Assembly: GCA_030549775.1 (NCBI GenBank)
Contig: CM060173.1
Location: 8,468,501 to 8,532,500 of the forward strand
Length of the DNA stretch: 64,000 nt
Origin: Tamarix chinensis
Lineage: Eukaryota > Streptophyta > Magnoliopsida > Caryophyllales > Tamaricaceae
Reading direction: 5' to 3'
Positions 60,550-64,000 of this stretch are shown here, one piece after another; position 1 is the stretch's first letter, and each line of letters opens with the position of its first letter. The notes under the pieces were generated by a model. It saw only the letters and a list, made by a program, of their open reading frames with translations, was not told where the DNA came from and did not search any database. Both the position numbers and the translations under genes were made by a program.

Positions 60550-63391
60550 TGTAACACCCATAATTTACAAACCATAAAATTTTATTTTAACGACAATGCA
60601 GAAGCATTCGAAAAGTAAAATCAGGGGATGTAACCGCCATATCAATCATAAGAGAGATGTGATAATCACCAAACCCATGCTTGATTCAAGGCTAAATAGA
60701 ACAATGAACGAAATGATACATGCTCATAATAACAATAAAACAATATTGATGGTAACAAAGAAGAGAAAAATAATATAGATAGGAAGAGTATGAAAGTTTA
60801 CAAAATCTAAATACAAGAAATCATAGCTAAGGGTTTAAATAATTGAAAGAACAAAAACTTTCCGACATAGTGGGAAAAACACTTGTAGCTGGTTAGCCTA
60901 ACTCTTAAGCATACACATAAATGTTCATCCCCAAGCAATGGCCATCTACTAACCCACATCATCCCCCTCAGCATACTTTAATTGAGAATCTTACCTCTGC
61001 AAATCATCCTATGCTCCCTAGACTAGAAGGTGGATCATCACAATAACTACTCAAGTGGAGTATCAGTACGGTAAAGTAATTATGAAACAAACTGCCTAAA
61101 ACATGGTAAGGCTCATGCATCGCATTGAAGTCACATAGTATCATGGTGATAAGCATATCAATATAAATTAACACTTTGGCTCATGGCAATAATACAACAA
61201 GGCATGCTTGCATGGAAATCATAGAAAAATAGTAGTATGGTAAATGCATCCCAATCCACACAATGTAAACCATATCATAATTATAACTTTAGTGATCACA
61301 TAATTTCCAATTATTAATTTAGTTCATTCAACAACACCCAGTTCTCCACCATGAATAAAATTCATGGCAGCAAATAAGCACAATGGGATACAACACCCAC
61401 CACACGAGGCTAAAATATATCAAAGGGATTTTTCTCTGAGGATACCACCCCCACCACATGTGGTCAAAGTAAATCGAGGGAGCTTGTACTAGGATACATC
61501 ACCCATCATACCTTGAATGCCTCTGTTGCAAGGGCTAAAAAGTTAGGATACCACACCCGCCTTAGCAATGGACAATACAAAATGCTAAGGGGCTTGTATT
61601 AGGATACCTTATCCACTCGAACTAGACACCAATACAATACTAGCCAATCGCACTATAATCCTATACCTCAAACATATGCACATACCCCCTACCGACCACA
61701 ACCCAATAGAGAGGGAAATAGATGCTAAGTGAAATTTTAAACCACAAGGTGACCCATCCACTAACTCTCGGTTAGATACCCTGAGAGTTAAAGAAAAATG
61801 CTCAAACAAAATCTTATTCCATTATTAATAATTATCAAGTGATAACACAAATCACAAATTAATTTTGTAAATAACCAATTAGGTGTTTCCAAATGATAAC
61901 ACCAACCACAATTAAATTCCATTACAATCCAATTTGGTTGTTCCCAAGTGATAATACCCAACACATCACAAGGCATAAAAGCCACAAATTGGATGTTTAG
62001 AGATGACACAAAACATAACCAATTCAAGTCTCAAATATCACCATTATAATTCTTATTAATTCCAAGGTAAATATGGTCAAAATCATAATGTAAATGTTGT
62101 AATTACATGGTAGTATAAACATAAAAGTCCCAAAATAAAAACAACAATTAACAAATAAACAAGGTGACATACAACAAGACAAGTCGATTGATCCCTAGGA
62201 CTAATCAACTGATTTGGTCGTACCAGACCTGAACCAAAAATAACACTAGTGGACCAGTCGGCTGGTTGATCTCGCCGATCGATTATTCATAGGAAACCAA
62301 TCAATTGGTTTGGTCCAATAGATCGATGGTATAAACAGAGACCATACCACTTTGGTTAGAGGATCACCAGTCGATGAAATCGGCAAATCGATCCACTATT
62401 CACAGAAACAAGCCATCTAGTTCATTGAACCAATCAACCAATCTCACAACTAGCTTACCAAAATTTTCAAACCATCTGATTATCCACACAACTAGTTGAT
62501 GGGTTCAACAAACCGATCAACTGGTATGGGTAAAATAATACCTATACCTACGATACACACACTAAAATTCACTAAACTTAATAATACCTATACTTATGAT
62601 ACACACACTAAAATCACTAAACTTTGCCATATTAATCCTAACATACTTCTATATCATAATACACATAAAGACACATGTTTCACACATAGAATCACTTGGA
62701 TACATGGTAATGTAGGTATTTAAATGAAATTATACCCAAAATTTCAAATCATACATAAAATCAGAGAACCCAACAATGCTTAATTTCATAAAGAAACTCT
62801 ACCACATCCTTAAATTCTAGAATATAATAAGCCCATGCTCAACATAAAAACACACCAATAACATGGAACCACAATGAGCAACAAAAACCTCATTCATATT
62901 AAGATAATAATGCCATACTGTGAAGTAATTATTCTAGCACAAAACTCCTACTTGATGGCTATCTAGCAAGACCTCGATTACTAAGAGAATCAAAAGTCAA
63001 AACCAGTAAAAATCCTTTTTAAAAATCCATTAAATTCAAAGAAGAAGAATAAAAGACACAACTAAACATTTTCTTAGATATAGAACTCCAAGGAAAACAA
63101 AGTTAAAATCTTCAACCTTTCTCAAACCTTAATAATTCCTTATTTGAGATAAACAAGGGAGAACTAAAGCTAAGATTAGAAGAATAAAATAGGGACAAGA
63201 ATTCAAATAAGGGAGGGAAGAAAACAGGAGGCAAGTCTCTATTTTCTAGCAAAACAGGAAAAAAAATGAAGGAATGCTCAACACTTTAGACATTTTCCAT
63301 AAAGAAAAGAGAGGTAATGAGCAAGTGTAGGTGGTAAGAAGTGAAATGAATTAGAAATGGAGTGTATAGGTGGGAGAGATGTTTGACATCT

Positions 63392-63451
<60 letters not shown>

Positions 63452-64000
63452 CTAGTATGGCTGAGTCTAGGCAACCAAGTGTAAGAGAGACACTTGATAG
63501 GGTTAGGGAGGTTAAGTGTAGTCAGGAAGGGAACAATTACAAGAGATTGGTAATTCGAGATAGGTGTGCAAGAAGTCAAACACATAACCTAGCTGACATA
63601 AGAGAGATTAAAATGAGGGAGAAGAGAAAATGTGTGATATGCCTTAAAAATTACTTTTTGGAAAATTTTAACTTAATAAAATCATAGAATGATTGAAATA
63701 ATGTAAAAATAATCCTAAAACACCAAAATATGCTAATTAGCACAAATTTATTCTAATTAAAAGTTTTCAGAAACATTTAAAAGAGATACGAATAATAAAA
63801 AAAGGATCTAAATTCATAGGATAATCAGTCCATTGCTTTGACAAAACCAGTCACATGGTTCATCAAGAATAAAATTGTCAATCTTTAAGCATACCTGTCA
63901 ATCGGTTAGGCAACCCAATCGATTAGTTCACTTGAAATTCACATTTTTATTAGAATTTCAAGCCATTTTTAAAACCAAAACTAATTTATTTTATATCAAT
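60550..64000 (-). mobile_element. Giant LTR, right end outside window
   Basis: Begins TGTAACACCCATAATTTAC at 60550, with a following AATGCAGAAGC...CGCCATATCAATCATAAG block equivalent to the start of the other members. It contains the CACCCACCACA-type repeats (61385-61620) in place of the minisatellite, then a purine-rich part from 63220. No genes. Low-complexity frames only. Confidence 0.65.
63394..63447. repeat. (AG)n microsatellite
   Basis: A 54-bp uninterrupted AG run; it creates false Arg-Glu and Ser-Leu frames on the two strands. Confidence 0.97.

Overview
This window looks like gene-poor, transposon-rich nuclear DNA of a flowering plant. The evidence is the high AT content, long AT/AAT/GA microsatellites, Cassandra elements (5S-derived LTRs with a Met-tRNA-type primer site), CACTA elements with a TNP2-class transposase, hAT, Harbinger-like and Mutator-like MITEs, and one plant-type RING-H2 gene. 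I cannot name the species from sequence alone. Nearly all listed open frames are low-complexity or lie in transposon DNA; the only intact, convincing host gene is the RING-H2 gene at 33649-34146 (+).

Layout. 1-4879: remains of a very large LTR of a family whose ends read TGTAACACCCC / GGGGTGTTACA, with an opposite-orientation copy probably nested in it. 4880-6795: a decayed CACTA-like element. 6890-16272: a ladder of diverged tandem duplications; the younger pair (10151-12395 and 13141-16272) serves as natural empty-site evidence for two MITEs (10361-10572 and 15196-15453). 18432-23150: a complete-ended CACTA element (12-bp TIRs, AGT target duplication, hairpin-type subterminal repeats) carrying three exons of a kinesin-14 motor gene. 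25612-31176: a Cassandra array (three LTRs, two internal domains) whose last LTR is split by a TNP2-bearing CACTA remnant. 31545-32986: a 0.7-kb tandem duplication just upstream of the RING-H2 gene. 35384-36540: a candidate non-autonomous LTR element with a textbook heat-shock element. 36966-37719 and 38544-39212: two full-length Cassandra elements in opposite orientations.

39847-64000 is almost wholly made of nested giant LTRs of the TGTAACACCCC family. Two have exact 5-bp target duplications: 43254-48751 (GTTAC) and 52880-56667 (CTAAT). They sit inside older members (39847-50046 and 51852-60258), and a further member starts at 60550 and leaves the window. They hold 30-bp and 50-bp minisatellites, a 1.4-kb AAT microsatellite, pyrimidine-rich leader-like tracts and two hAT-type MITEs.

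No gene cluster or cooperating host pathway is visible. The interest lies in transposon biology: exon capture, nested-insertion chronology, LTR promoter motifs, and duplications that date insertions.
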